This document shows, piece after piece, positions 1 through 12,500 of a stretch of 49,286 bases of DNA. Both the position numbers and the translations under genes were made by a program. The DNA is from Chloroflexi bacterium UBA6077 (GTDB lineage Bacteria; Chloroflexota; UBA6077). Positions within the stretch are counted from its first letter, which is position 1. Every line of letters begins with the position of its first letter. The stretch covers positions 1 to 49,286 of the forward strand of contig DIXP01000052.1 in assembly GCA_002436065.1 (NCBI GenBank), in the 5' to 3' direction. The notes under the pieces are model-generated. The model was not told the origin of the DNA, made no database searches, and saw only the letters and a program-made list of their open reading frames with translations.

Positions 1-60
1 GGCGGAGGCACTCCCGGCGTAGACCAGAACTTGTGCGCATCTTGCCATCAACTTGATCCG

Positions 61-543
61 TTAGACACTAAGGAAGATGGCGTCGTCGAACCCATCCTCG
101 GAAAGCAAGAAGAGGTGATTGGCGAATTCGAGCGCCAGGTCGTGAAGCTTCCAGTAGCCGTCGTCGAAGGGCTCCTCTGTTCGCCCGAACGATGGCGCTA
201 TTCCTTGCTCTCGAGATAGGATGCTCATCCAGACCCAGAGGGCCGGACTCGCTCGCAGATCGCTCCAGACTTTACTATCGGGCGAGATCGGCGACGGACG
301 TGGTCGGACATCTTGTCCGGCCGCTAATATGGCCGTGAACCAGCTGGCCGGCTTACTTCGCTGGAAGGCTTCTCTGATCCAGGTCCTCAGGGCATCAGTG
401 GCAGTTGCCTCGCCGCAATATGCCGGAGCAAGGTCAGGATACTTCACTGCGTCGGGTAGCGGAGTGGCTGTCGCCTCACCTGACGCGCGAACGCCCATTA
501 ATGGATCGTGATGGGCGAAGTGTATGGGATGAGTATCCTCCAT
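61..543 (-). CDS. Unknown protein, 160 aa, last gene of the defence operon
   Basis: I do not recognise this protein. The ATG at 543 is chosen because a GGGGG-type ribosome-binding site lies about nine bases upstream. An in-frame TTG at 681 would add 46 residues but has no ribosome-binding site. The product is soluble, with no signal peptide or membrane segment. It has many aromatic and acidic residues in its C-terminal half and a short internal echo (GEATAT appears twice within about 25 residues). It follows the broken HEPN-like gene on the same strand, with the ancestral stop of that gene at 712, so it is probably the distal gene of the helicase/methylase operon. Base composition is lower in GC than the helicase gene, as is common for accessory genes. 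The function is unknown; a companion role in the defence locus is only inferred from position. Confidence 0.55.
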   Translation of the reverse strand: MEDTHPIHFAHHDPLMGVRASGEATATPLPDAVKYPDLAPAYCGEATATDALRTWIREAFQRSKPASWFTAILAAGQDVRPRPSPISPDSKVWSDLRASPALWVWMSILSREQGIAPSFGRTEEPFDDGYWKLHDLALEFANHLFLLSEDGFDDAIFLSV

Positions 544-711
544 GACTTCGTTCCCCCTAGATAAGCTGGTCAGCGTCCAAGGCTGGTTCGGGACCCGGAG
601 ATGGTTCACCGCGAGGTGTGAGAGGGAGATGGCACAGTGATATGCGCGCTGGTCCTCAGAGTCGCTCTTGCTTTCGGGCAAGTTCTCACGCGACCGCCGC
701 AGCCCGATGGT

Positions 712-1467
712 CTAGCAGTAGCCTGAATCGTCTCGAAGATCAGATGGTAGGTCCGCCTCCATTTCCGACTTGAAGTCCAAGTAGTAGTCGAAACCGTCGA
801 GTATTCCTCCCAACAGTCGGAATACCTTATCTACAGTCTCTCCTAGATGGCGGAGGTCAATCCGCTCCAAGTTCTCCGGCAAGGCCGGGTTGCCCTCGGT
901 GTCTAGAGCCTGTTATGAACTGTCCCGGGCGCCTTACGACCGGGTCAGAAACAGGCTTCTTGATGGAACGCCGACTTTGGCCCGAGAGTAAGCCAAACGG
1001 CCAAGGTTCATAACAGGCTCTAGTGGATATCGAAAACGATCGGAACTGGGATCATAAGTCTCGAACTCCAGGAGAAGAGCTTCGATGGCCTTTAGGTCGT
1101 CTTTCGGCGCTCCTGGCCATACCGTTTTCACAGCTCGCTTGACCTCGCTAAAGAGCGGCGTCAGCCCATGCTTGCGCGGAATGGATACTACCTCGTTGTG
1201 GACGACCTTCGACAGGGCCCACAAGCCCTTCAACTCGAGCTCCAAGTATTGCCTGTAGAGGAAGACGATAGGGTAGACTAATTCGTCCTCGTGGTTGCGA
1301 GTGTCGATTACGTGCTGTGTAAGCACGTCTCCGGCGATCTTGTATCCGTATGCGTAGTGGCGCCAGTCGCGACGTCCACGAGGCAGAAAGGCAACCTCAC
1401 CCAAGTCGTCACCAGACACGAACAGCTTGTCCCCTACCTTTGGCCAAGGTAAAGACTCGTCGGCCAT
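712..1467 (-). pseudogene. HEPN-like accessory protein gene, interrupted by a MITE
   Basis: The intact 5' part encodes 149 residues with the sequence FLYRQYLELELKGLW, followed by a His near LTPLF. This pattern resembles small HEPN-type proteins that accompany defence genes; the assignment is tentative. After residue 149 a 121-bp element (903-1023) is inserted at a CTAG. It replaces the native C-terminus with 28 element-encoded residues and a stop at 934, giving a 177-aa product. Removing the element and one CTAG copy rejoins the frame perfectly and adds 63 residues ending GYC at a TAG at 712-714, so the ancestral protein was about 212 aa. The gene starts at an ATG at 1467, 28 bases after the DUF499 stop, and belongs to the same operon. 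The truncated protein could still be made. Confidence 0.7.
903..1023. mobile_element. 121-bp MITE with 14-bp perfect terminal inverted repeats and CTAG duplication
   Basis: The ends read CTAG-AGCCTGTTATGAAC at 903-920 and the exact reverse complement at 1006-1023. The 14-bp inverted repeat is therefore perfect and is flanked by CTAG on both sides. Excising the element leaves a single CTAG and restores the interrupted reading frame, which proves insertion direction and target duplication. The interior of about 85 bases codes for no transposase, so it must have been mobilised in trans. A 4-bp CTAG duplication fits the YTAR target preference known for IS5-family transposases, but the donor family is inferred. 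No second copy was noticed in the window. Confidence 0.85.
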
Positions 1468-1495
1468 CTCTACGTTCCCCCATACTCGACGGACG

Positions 1496-4846
<3,351 letters not shown>

Positions 4847-4859
4847 TTCCTGTTCCTCC

Positions 4860-7736
4860 TCAGAGCAGTTGAGTCTGCGATAGGCGCCCCGCGCCATCCT
4901 CGCGCGCCAGCCGCGCGATCTCGGGCCAGCTAATCACCAGGCCGTTGTAGGAGAGCGCCTCCTGCGCCCGCTTCCGGCGCTCGCAGACGGTGTAGAGCCG
5001 GTAGGCCAGGTCGCGGGCGGGCTCTGCCTGGCCCCCGAGTCTGGAGGCCAGTTCCGCCGCGCCCTGCTCGCCATCCCTCTCAAGCGTGCGGATCAGGTGG
5101 TGTACTGTCTCCCACACCATCAGCCGCCTCCTTCTGGCTGGGTCCCACTCGGCGGGCAGTTCGGAGGGTCCAAGAAGCCGCACCTTGCCGGCTCCCGAGG
5201 CGAGGATGCCGGCATCCACCATGCCCGCGACGCTGGTGTTCTTAGCCGTGGAGAGGGTCTCAGCGACGCCGTACTCGCCGGTGCCGAAGCCAAAGGTCTC
5301 GAACCAGGCCAGCGCCCAGCGCGTCTCAGCGTCGAAGTTCCCCTCCTGCTCTGCCAGCACCTCGTCCAGCGCCTGGTTGATCAGGGTGAGCGCCTCGCGC
5401 ACGGAGACGGGCTTCCCCTCGGCGTCGAGCACCCGGCTGAAGCGAGTGTAGACCGCCATACCCGGGCCGATAGCAGCCTGCGCCAGGTCCACCGGTGCGG
5501 TGTTGCCCTTCTGGAGGTGGGCAAGCGCGGCCGGCAGTTCGGCCCGCAGCGTGGCTACGAACTCGCGCCGTGTGGCGGTTGGGGCATCGGCCGCGCGCGG
5601 CCGGCAGACGAGTACGATGCTGGAGGCGAGGGCGTTGCTCGCGTTCTGGCGTGTTCTGCCTTCCCTTTCGGTCCGCATAGGCAAGGTGCCGCTGACGGTA
5701 AAACCAGCCCGGATCACTGCGTCGAGGAATGTCTCCCAGCCGGTGCTGGCGATGCCGTCATTGCCGTCGCTCTCAGCCTGCTTGAAGGCGTAGTAGATGG
5801 TTACCGGGAACGCCGGGTGCGACTGCGCGGCGAGCCGGTGCATCGCGCGCGTCATTCCGTCTAGGAAGAACCTCTCCGCATCCTCTTTACCGCCGTGGCG
5901 GTAGGGTGTGGCCACAAGCTCCTCGGCCTTGGGGGTTGCGAGGGTGGCGAAGAGGTCGGAGAAAACCGGCCGAAGCGTGCGCCGCAACCAGACATAGAAG
6001 AAATCCGACAGGTCGGCATAGCCGATGTTGTCATAGTAGGGTGGATCTGTGGAAACAACCTTGTGGGCACTGATAGACTGCGCCGCCGCATCAGCTTGCG
6101 ACACCCGTCCGCAAATAGCCGATGCTGCTGCTTCCAAGAAGCGCACGGCACCCTCAAGCGATACGCCGAAGTCTCCCGCTGCACGAGCCATCTGGTTGAC
6201 CTCCGCGTAATCCCAAACCATAGGCAAAGCCTGTCGGGCAAACGTGCTCTTAGCTTGGTCTCGAGTCGGACTCCAGGCAACCAAGGTTGTGTTGTAGTCG
6301 GTCGCCTTGTCAACGACGAGGCCGAGGTATACCCCCACAGCTTCCGCATAGGCGGTCGCGCCGATGCCGCCGTCGCGGAGTGGCTTGCGATTGGCGGACA
6401 TACCCGCAGCCAACGAATCGCGCTTCGCCAACTCCCGAGCCTCGTGCACCAGATCAGAGAAGGTCGTCAGCACGACAAGTTGCCGATCGGTGAAGAGGTC
6501 TCCCCATCTCTCCAGTCCATATAGCGTCGGGGTAAAGGCCCGGGCGTCATCGACCAACTCGCCTTCCAACTCCCACTCCGGCTTAGTATGGAGTGCGATC
6601 GCCTCGTGCTCCTTCATCGGCGGCAGGTAGACTCGCCCGCGATCACCCTCAGCAACTATCGCCATCATCCGCACGCCCATGCGCCCAGCCTTCCCCTCGG
6701 CCTTAATGTAGTCGCCCGAGATGGGAGCCCCCGACATCACGCACCGGAAGTTGGCGCCCCTCGCCAGCTTGGTACCGTTCTTCGCGCCTTCTGGATCTTT
6801 CGGTTTGCCCACCTTCACCGTGAAACGATAGTCGCCATCCGCCAACACCGGCTCGACGTACGCCTCCTTGCCCGGCTTCGTGGAGAGCATGAAGGTGGCG
6901 ACGAGCGGCACCTCCACGTGGGCGAAGGCAGGGTTGGGGCTCTTGACCGTCCGCGCCCAGAGCCAGGCGATCACAGTGAGCTTCCGGCCCACGTACAGCT
7001 TGAGGTCCGGCCGCTCCATCGCCATCTCCGCCGTGACCTCAACCTTCGGATAGAGATGCCCTATCCGTTTCTCCGCCTCGTCACGCATCCACTTGCCATA
7101 GTAGCGCACGTCCTCAGCGAGTCCCTGGGCGCCGCACCACTCCCGCGCCAGCAGCGTCTTCGCCTGGCGCGACTCAGGGTTCACCGGCGGACGGCCCGCG
7201 AACTTCGGCGGGATCTCGATCATCGCCTTGTTGATCAGCACCGCCACGGGGTTCAGGTCGCTGGCGTGGGCCTCAAGCCCGAGCCGCTGGGCCTCCAAGG
7301 GCAGCGACCCGCCGCCCGCGAAAGGGTCGTGGAAGGCGGGCAGGACGTGCCGGTTGAACAGCTCCTTCGCCCGGGGGTGATCAACGTTCTCCGCGCAGGC
7401 CCGCCGCCAGCTCTGCCAGATCTCGTCGCGCGCCCGCTGGAGCACCTCCTCGTTGGTGGTGTTCTCCCACTGCACCAACTCCTCAATTATGCGGAACAGC
7501 CGCTGGCGCTCCTTCTCCTGCTTCTGCTCGGTCGGGAAAAGATCCGGACAGCTCGATGGGTCGTCCACCATCTGCGCGAAGATCACCGCGCGCGCAGCAG
7601 CTAGAGGCCGCCTCGCCCACCAGAGGTGCAGCGTGCTGGGGTGGCCGTGGCGTATGGACTTCTCCCGCGCCGAGGCCACATTGATCGCCTTCAGCGGGAG
7701 AGCGACCTCTATCAGCTTCTTCCTGGTGACGGTCAT
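4860..7736 (-). CDS. DUF1156 (COG1743) adenine-specific DNA methylase
   Basis: The 958-aa product has the DUF1156 opening (KLIEVALPL...SIRHGHPSTLHLWWARRP), SAM-binding motif I DPFAGGG at 137-143 and catalytic motif IV DPPY at 564-567, as in N6-adenine methyltransferases. The start at 7736 has AAGGAG five bases upstream and matches the family N-terminus; an upstream in-frame start would add 23 atypical residues. Many relatives carry a zinc ribbon between motifs I and IV of the form CPNPxCG...CPVCG. Here the matching places read SPNPAFA and CVMSG, so most metal ligands are absent. It is transcribed with the DUF499 ATPase downstream and lies about 170 bases after the Schlafen gene. In this context it probably marks host DNA so the helicase/ATPase partners ignore it. 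Confidence 0.88.
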   Translation of the reverse strand: MTVTRKKLIEVALPLKAINVASAREKSIRHGHPSTLHLWWARRPLAAARAVIFAQMVDDPSSCPDLFPTEQKQEKERQRLFRIIEELVQWENTTNEEVLQRARDEIWQSWRRACAENVDHPRAKELFNRHVLPAFHDPFAGGGSLPLEAQRLGLEAHASDLNPVAVLINKAMIEIPPKFAGRPPVNPESRQAKTLLAREWCGAQGLAEDVRYYGKWMRDEAEKRIGHLYPKVEVTAEMAMERPDLKLYVGRKLTVIAWLWARTVKSPNPAFAHVEVPLVATFMLSTKPGKEAYVEPVLADGDYRFTVKVGKPKDPEGAKNGTKLARGANFRCVMSGAPISGDYIKAEGKAGRMGVRMMAIVAEGDRGRVYLPPMKEHEAIALHTKPEWELEGELVDDARAFTPTLYGLERWGDLFTDRQLVVLTTFSDLVHEARELAKRDSLAAGMSANRKPLRDGGIGATAYAEAVGVYLGLVVDKATDYNTTLVAWSPTRDQAKSTFARQALPMVWDYAEVNQMARAAGDFGVSLEGAVRFLEAAASAICGRVSQADAAAQSISAHKVVSTDPPYYDNIGYADLSDFFYVWLRRTLRPVFSDLFATLATPKAEELVATPYRHGGKEDAERFFLDGMTRAMHRLAAQSHPAFPVTIYYAFKQAESDGNDGIASTGWETFLDAVIRAGFTVSGTLPMRTEREGRTRQNASNALASSIVLVCRPRAADAPTATRREFVATLRAELPAALAHLQKGNTAPVDLAQAAIGPGMAVYTRFSRVLDAEGKPVSVREALTLINQALDEVLAEQEGNFDAETRWALAWFETFGFGTGEYGVAETLSTAKNTSVAGMVDAGILASGAGKVRLLGPSELPAEWDPARRRRLMVWETVHHLIRTLERDGEQGAAELASRLGGQAEPARDLAYRLYTVCERRKRAQEALSYNGLVISWPEIARLAREDGAGRLSQTQLL

Positions 7737-7875
7737 AGCAACTCCTTGGGCACGGATGCAGCATCCTGCCTGCGTTAGTGAACAGCGCATTTCCCAGCAC
7801 GCCAACGGGCAGTTGACCCTCGCCGGAGAAGTCTGGTCAGAAATGGTCGAGTGTTGCGCCAGAAACGGTGCGACT

Positions 7876-7925
7876 ATTGCGTCGGAATTGCGTCGGAATT
7901 GCGTGGTTATTGCGTCGAATTGCGT
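7876..7925. repeat. Five ATTGCGT direct repeats phased at 11, 11, 11 and 10 bp
   Basis: The heptamer ATTGCGT starts at 7876, 7887, 7898, 7909 and 7919. The first three copies sit in near-identical 11-bp units (ATTGCGTCGGA). The spacing is close to one turn of B-DNA, so a protein binding each copy would sit on one face. The array covers the stop codon of the Schlafen gene and the start of the gap before the methylase. It could be an operator for the downstream half of the operon or a simple slippage expansion. Confidence 0.8.
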
Positions 7926-9550
7926 TCTGGGTCAGCGGGGTACCAACGAGCAGCTTTGGTAGTCCCGCGAGTCTCTATGCGGCCATCGCGCTTCAACTCA
8001 CGGAGCAGCGTCTGTACCTGATTGCGGCTGAGGCTGGGCAGCACCTGTTGCAGTTGGTGCAGTTGCGATCCTATCCGGCGCGATTGCTCGATATGACGGA
8101 GCAGGAGGGCCTTGTTCGTCTCCCTATCGAGGCCCCTCCGCCTGGTGTATCCCCCCTCGTCTCCGAGGGCAGCATGGAAACGGCGGCTCAACATGTACTT
8201 CGTCCCACGGCCCTTGCCAACACGCTCCAGAACCCCCAGGTCGACGAGTTTCCACAGCCTTGTATGGGCTTCCTGATGTAAGGGGGCTTCCCGGTGGACG
8301 GAGTCGAGGATGAGAAGATCGTGCGTATCGAAGGACGCCTGCGTCTCAATCCCAACACGCTCAAGAAAACGCACGAAGCGCGCGTCCCGTAATTGGCCCT
8401 GAAGCGTAAGCGACACCTGAAAATCGTCCGTGTTGGTGAAGTCCGGTAGCCCCTTTCCCTCTCGTATGCAGGACTCGAAGATGCGGTCGGCACCCTGCCC
8501 TGCACGCTCCACCAGGCCGCAACGTGCCAAAGCATCAGCGATTCGGCGGTTTCGTGGGTATTGCCGATCGATGATGTTCTCCGGGGTGATGCCTTTCGGA
8601 AAACCGCCAGGGCTCACTATCTCGATGCGCCGTGGAAACTGGCGAACGAAGACGGAACCACCGTGGCGATAGTCGCGATGAGCGACAGCATTGAGGATGG
8701 CCTCGCGCACCGCTCCCTCGCTGAACGTGGGAATCTCTCTCATGAATAGGCCATCCTGGTAATGCTGCCTGTCGTTCCGCAGATTGACCAACTCCCACAA
8801 ACGATCGTAGTAGGCTAGGAAACCCTCGCGGAACTCCTCGCGCTGGCTCGCCGGTCCGGGCACCTCAGACGATCGATACTCGAAGACCACTTCGGCCTGC
8901 GCGAGGTGGCGCCCTAAGGCCGCACGAGTGCCCAGAATCACCAGTGCGGCGTAAGTAACGCCTCTGTCGCTCACCAGTTCAGCATCGCGGAGAAGCTGCT
9001 CCTCGGGCATGGTCAGGATGGCTTCGTTCCGGGTCTTCAAGTGCCACCGAGTGCGGAACGACCTGATGGCCCTGCCGTCCAGATCAGTGAGCCCCGCCAT
9101 GGGACAGGCCTCGGCGGAGAAATCTGGCCCTGCCTCGTCGAAGATCCGGCGCAATTGGTCCGGAGTCATCGGGACGAGGCTCTCTCCCGCACGCATCCAG
9201 TACGCTCCGTCGACCACAATTGGCAGGCCAATTGACCTTGAAGGTGCGGTGAAGACGGCTACCCGCCCGGCCGGATCCAGAAGCTCCTGTGCGTCTATCC
9301 GGAAATGCAGCTTGTCCAGCAAGCTGGCCTTGGTTCGCTCCAGGTCGCGAAACACCGAAGTGCCGACGATTCTCCTTGGGGGTTTGTCTGTCACGCCGAG
9401 CACGATCGACCCGCCCCCTTCGTTCGCCAGTGCCGCGCAATACTTCACGAGCTTCTCGAAGTGGTAGTTTGCCTTGGCCTCCTTGAACTCGATGTGCTCG
9501 TCTTCCTTTCCGGACATCCACTCCTTGAGCTGTTCAAGAGTCACGGTCAT
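7907..9550 (-). CDS. Schlafen/AlbA_2 domain ATP-binding protein (RecG-like, HATPase_c_4)
   Basis: The 547-aa product begins with an AlbA_2/Schlafen domain (EHIEFKEAKANYHFEKLVKY near residue 20, then GGGSIVLGV). In the middle it carries the HATPase_c_4 region with REAILNAVAHRDY and GxxxGQGADRIFE-like elements. The C-terminus holds winged-helix-like segments. It is usually annotated as an ATP-dependent DNA helicase or a transcriptional regulator; neither activity is proven for this architecture. Its ATG overlaps the TGA of the helicase gene by four bases (ATGA), a strong sign of co-translation. Its last codons and stop fall inside the phased ATTGCGT array. Within the locus it may be a nucleic-acid-binding sensor, by inference from the AlbA_2 fold. 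Confidence 0.85.
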   Translation of the reverse strand: MTVTLEQLKEWMSGKEDEHIEFKEAKANYHFEKLVKYCAALANEGGGSIVLGVTDKPPRRIVGTSVFRDLERTKASLLDKLHFRIDAQELLDPAGRVAVFTAPSRSIGLPIVVDGAYWMRAGESLVPMTPDQLRRIFDEAGPDFSAEACPMAGLTDLDGRAIRSFRTRWHLKTRNEAILTMPEEQLLRDAELVSDRGVTYAALVILGTRAALGRHLAQAEVVFEYRSSEVPGPASQREEFREGFLAYYDRLWELVNLRNDRQHYQDGLFMREIPTFSEGAVREAILNAVAHRDYRHGGSVFVRQFPRRIEIVSPGGFPKGITPENIIDRQYPRNRRIADALARCGLVERAGQGADRIFESCIREGKGLPDFTNTDDFQVSLTLQGQLRDARFVRFLERVGIETQASFDTHDLLILDSVHREAPLHQEAHTRLWKLVDLGVLERVGKGRGTKYMLSRRFHAALGDEGGYTRRRGLDRETNKALLLRHIEQSRRIGSQLHQLQQVLPSLSRNQVQTLLRELKRDGRIETRGTTKAARWYPADPERNSTQ

Positions 9551-12500
9551 AGCGGCCCCTCCGCCCGCGCAAGCAACCCCGCAAGGTCGTAGTTCACGCT
9601 GGTCACCCCGAAGTCCGGTTCTCGCTGGAAGGGGCGGCGCAGGTAGTGGACGCGGTGCGTGTCATCCCCGAACTCGACGATGGCGAGGATGAAGTCCTCG
9701 GGCTTGTTGAGGGAGAAGAGTATCTCGTTCCTGGTGACTGTGACCGTGCCGGCCCCTGCCACGCGCCCCTTCACCTCGATGAATCGCAGCCTGCCGGTGC
9801 CGGGGACTCGGCTCTCGACGTCGTATCCCAGCTTCTCGGTCTCCCGGTCCACCGGCTCGTAGCCGAGGGCACGCTCCGTCGCCATCACGATCTCCCGCGC
9901 CCGCGCCGCCGACTCCTGGGTATCCACCACTGTGCACGGGATCTGCAACGGCCTTCCCGTCATCCTGTCAATCAGCCCTGCCGGCACCACCAGCATCCCA
10001 CCAAGCACCACTGGAGGCAGCGGGGAGATCTGGCGCTCCAGCTTCAGCTCCTCCATCCGCTTCTCCAGCCTCGCCTGCAGGGAATCGGCGCGCCTGCGGG
10101 CCTCCCCAGAGTTCAGCCTGGCGCCGGTCTTACCCGCCCGCTCCTGGAGCTTCAACTGCTCGGCCCGGTAGTCCCAGTAGCTGATCTCCTTGGTGAGCCG
10201 CTCCTTCACCGCCGCCTCGGTCTTAGCCAGGAGCTCCAGCTTGCGGCCTCGGACCTCGGCAAGGTGCTCGGGCACCACCTTCGCGACGGCGTGAGCACGC
10301 GCCTTATCCTCCAGCTCGCGGCCTATCCACTCGCACTCGGGTCGGGCCAGGATCTCCTCTACGCCTGGCTCTTCCGCTGTGAGCGGACGGTAGTCCAGGT
10401 AGGGGGCGTAGTGCAGGTGGCAGGCGTTGCCGGCGGCGTCCAGCTCCACATACAGCAGCCGCTGCGAGACGATGCGCCGTTCACCCGCGCGGGTCAGCCC
10501 TGCGTCCTGGATGCCGTGCTCCAGGTAGAACACCACTCGGGGCTCGACGCCCGGATCGCGCTCGTCCACCAGCACCGCGCCACGGCGAAGCAGGTCGCGA
10601 TGGCGCTCCAGGGTGATGTCTAGGGTGGCATTGAGGAGCGGGTGGCCGGGGCAGACGAAGGCGGCGAGGGACTGGCCCTGGGGCGCGACCAGCGACTTCT
10701 CGAAGGCTATCCGCTCGTAGCGGGGCAGCACCGGCTCGCCAAGGCCGATCAGCCGGTCGCGCTGCCGCACGGGGGCAGGGACGTGGGTGACCTCGTAGCG
10801 GCGGGGCTCGCGCTGCCTGATGGTGCCACCCAGCCGAGCGAATGCCTCCAGGAAGAAGGACTCGATGTAGTGGGGCTGGAGCCGCCGGGCCTCGGCTCGC
10901 TCCATCTCCTCGCGGACGCGGTGAACGCAGCTCGCGTCCATGGCATCCTGGACCAGGGCGCGCCCTTCCAGCAGGTCCTGAAGCTGGGCCCGGTCGAAGG
11001 CGGCGGCCACGGCCTGCGTCAGGCGCGCCCGCACCTCCGGCTGCTCCCCGTAGCGGATCGCCTCGATCAGCAGCTCGCGCAGCGGCTTGCCCCCGAACTG
11101 GACCTTGCCCAGGACGTCGAACACCTGCCCTCCCAGGGTCTGGCGCGACTGCTCCAGCTTCTCCAGCAGCGTCCGGTAGACGTCACCCTCGCGGGTCTCC
11201 TCCGCCACCAGGTTCCAGAGGTGGCACACCTCCGTCTGCCCGATCCGGTGGATGCGGCCGAATCGCTGTTCGATCCGGTTTGGGTTCCAGGGCAGGTCGT
11301 AGTTCACCATCAGGTGGGCCCGCTGGAGGTTGATGCCTTCGCCGGCAGCATCGGTGGCGACCAACACCTGCACCTGGGGGTCGTGCCGGAACGACTCCTG
11401 CGCCTTCATCCGCTCCTCGCGGCCCATGCCCCCGTGGATCGTGACGACCGCCTCCGGGCGGCCGAGGAGGGTGCTGATGCGGGTGCCCAGGTAAGTCAGG
11501 GTGTCGCGATGCTCCGTGAAGATAACGAGCTTCTGGTTGGGCGACGGCACGGGGCGCGGGATGGTGCCCGCCCCGTAGGGGGCCGGCTCCTCGGCCACCC
11601 TGCCGGAGATCGCCGCGGGAGTGAAGATCTCCGCCAGCAGGCTCGCTAGCTCGCGCCACTTCCGGTCCTCACCGCTCCGGCGCACGGCCATCGCGAGGGC
11701 GCTCAGCCGTTTCAGCGTCCCGATCTCCGCCTTCAGCTCGGCGATGGTCCGCGCAGCCGTAGCCTGGTCGAGGATCTCCTCCTCGGCGGCCTCGACCTCG
11801 TTCTCCGGCGCCTCCTCCAGGTCTTCCACGTCCTCGGCGTCGAGCAGGGGCATCGCCATCGCGGCGGGTGCGGCCCCGCGCTGGAGCAGCTCCAACTCCC
11901 GCAGCCGGCCCTCCAGCCGCTCGGTGCGACGACGCAGCGACTGGTGGATCGCCTCGGGGGAGGAGGCCAGGCGGCGCTGGAGTATGGTGAGGGCGAAGCC
12001 GACGGTGCCGGCGCGCTTGTCGTTCTGCAGCGACTCGGCCCGGTTGAACTCCTCTCGCACGTACTCGGTGACGGCCTTGTACAGCCCCGCCTCGGCATCG
12101 GAGAGCCTGTAGGGGACGGTGTAGGCGATCCGCTCGGGGAAGAGTGGGGTCGCATCGAACTTGAGCAGCTTCTCCTTGACCATGCGGCGCATCAGGTCCG
12201 AGACGTCGGCGGTGTGGACACCGTCGCGGAAGCGACCCTCGAATCGGTCGCCGTCGAGCAGCGCCATGAACAGCTGGAAGTCCTCCTCCTTGCCGTTGTG
12301 GGGAGTGGCCGTCATCAGGAGGAAGTGGCGCGTGAGGGTGGAGAGGAGCTGGCCCAGCCTGTAACGCTTGGTGTACTTGATCTCGCCGCCGAAGAACGTG
12401 GCGGACATTTTGTGGGCTTCGTCGCACACCACGAGGTCCCAGCGGCAGTCCGGCGCACTCAGCTTGTCCTGCACCGTCTCGTTGCGGGAGAGCTTGTCCA

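Noticed and set aside
61..681. TTG start at 681 for the first unknown gene
   Set aside because: No ribosome-binding site precedes it, and ATG 543 has a good one. The longer form would also run close to the end of the upstream gene.
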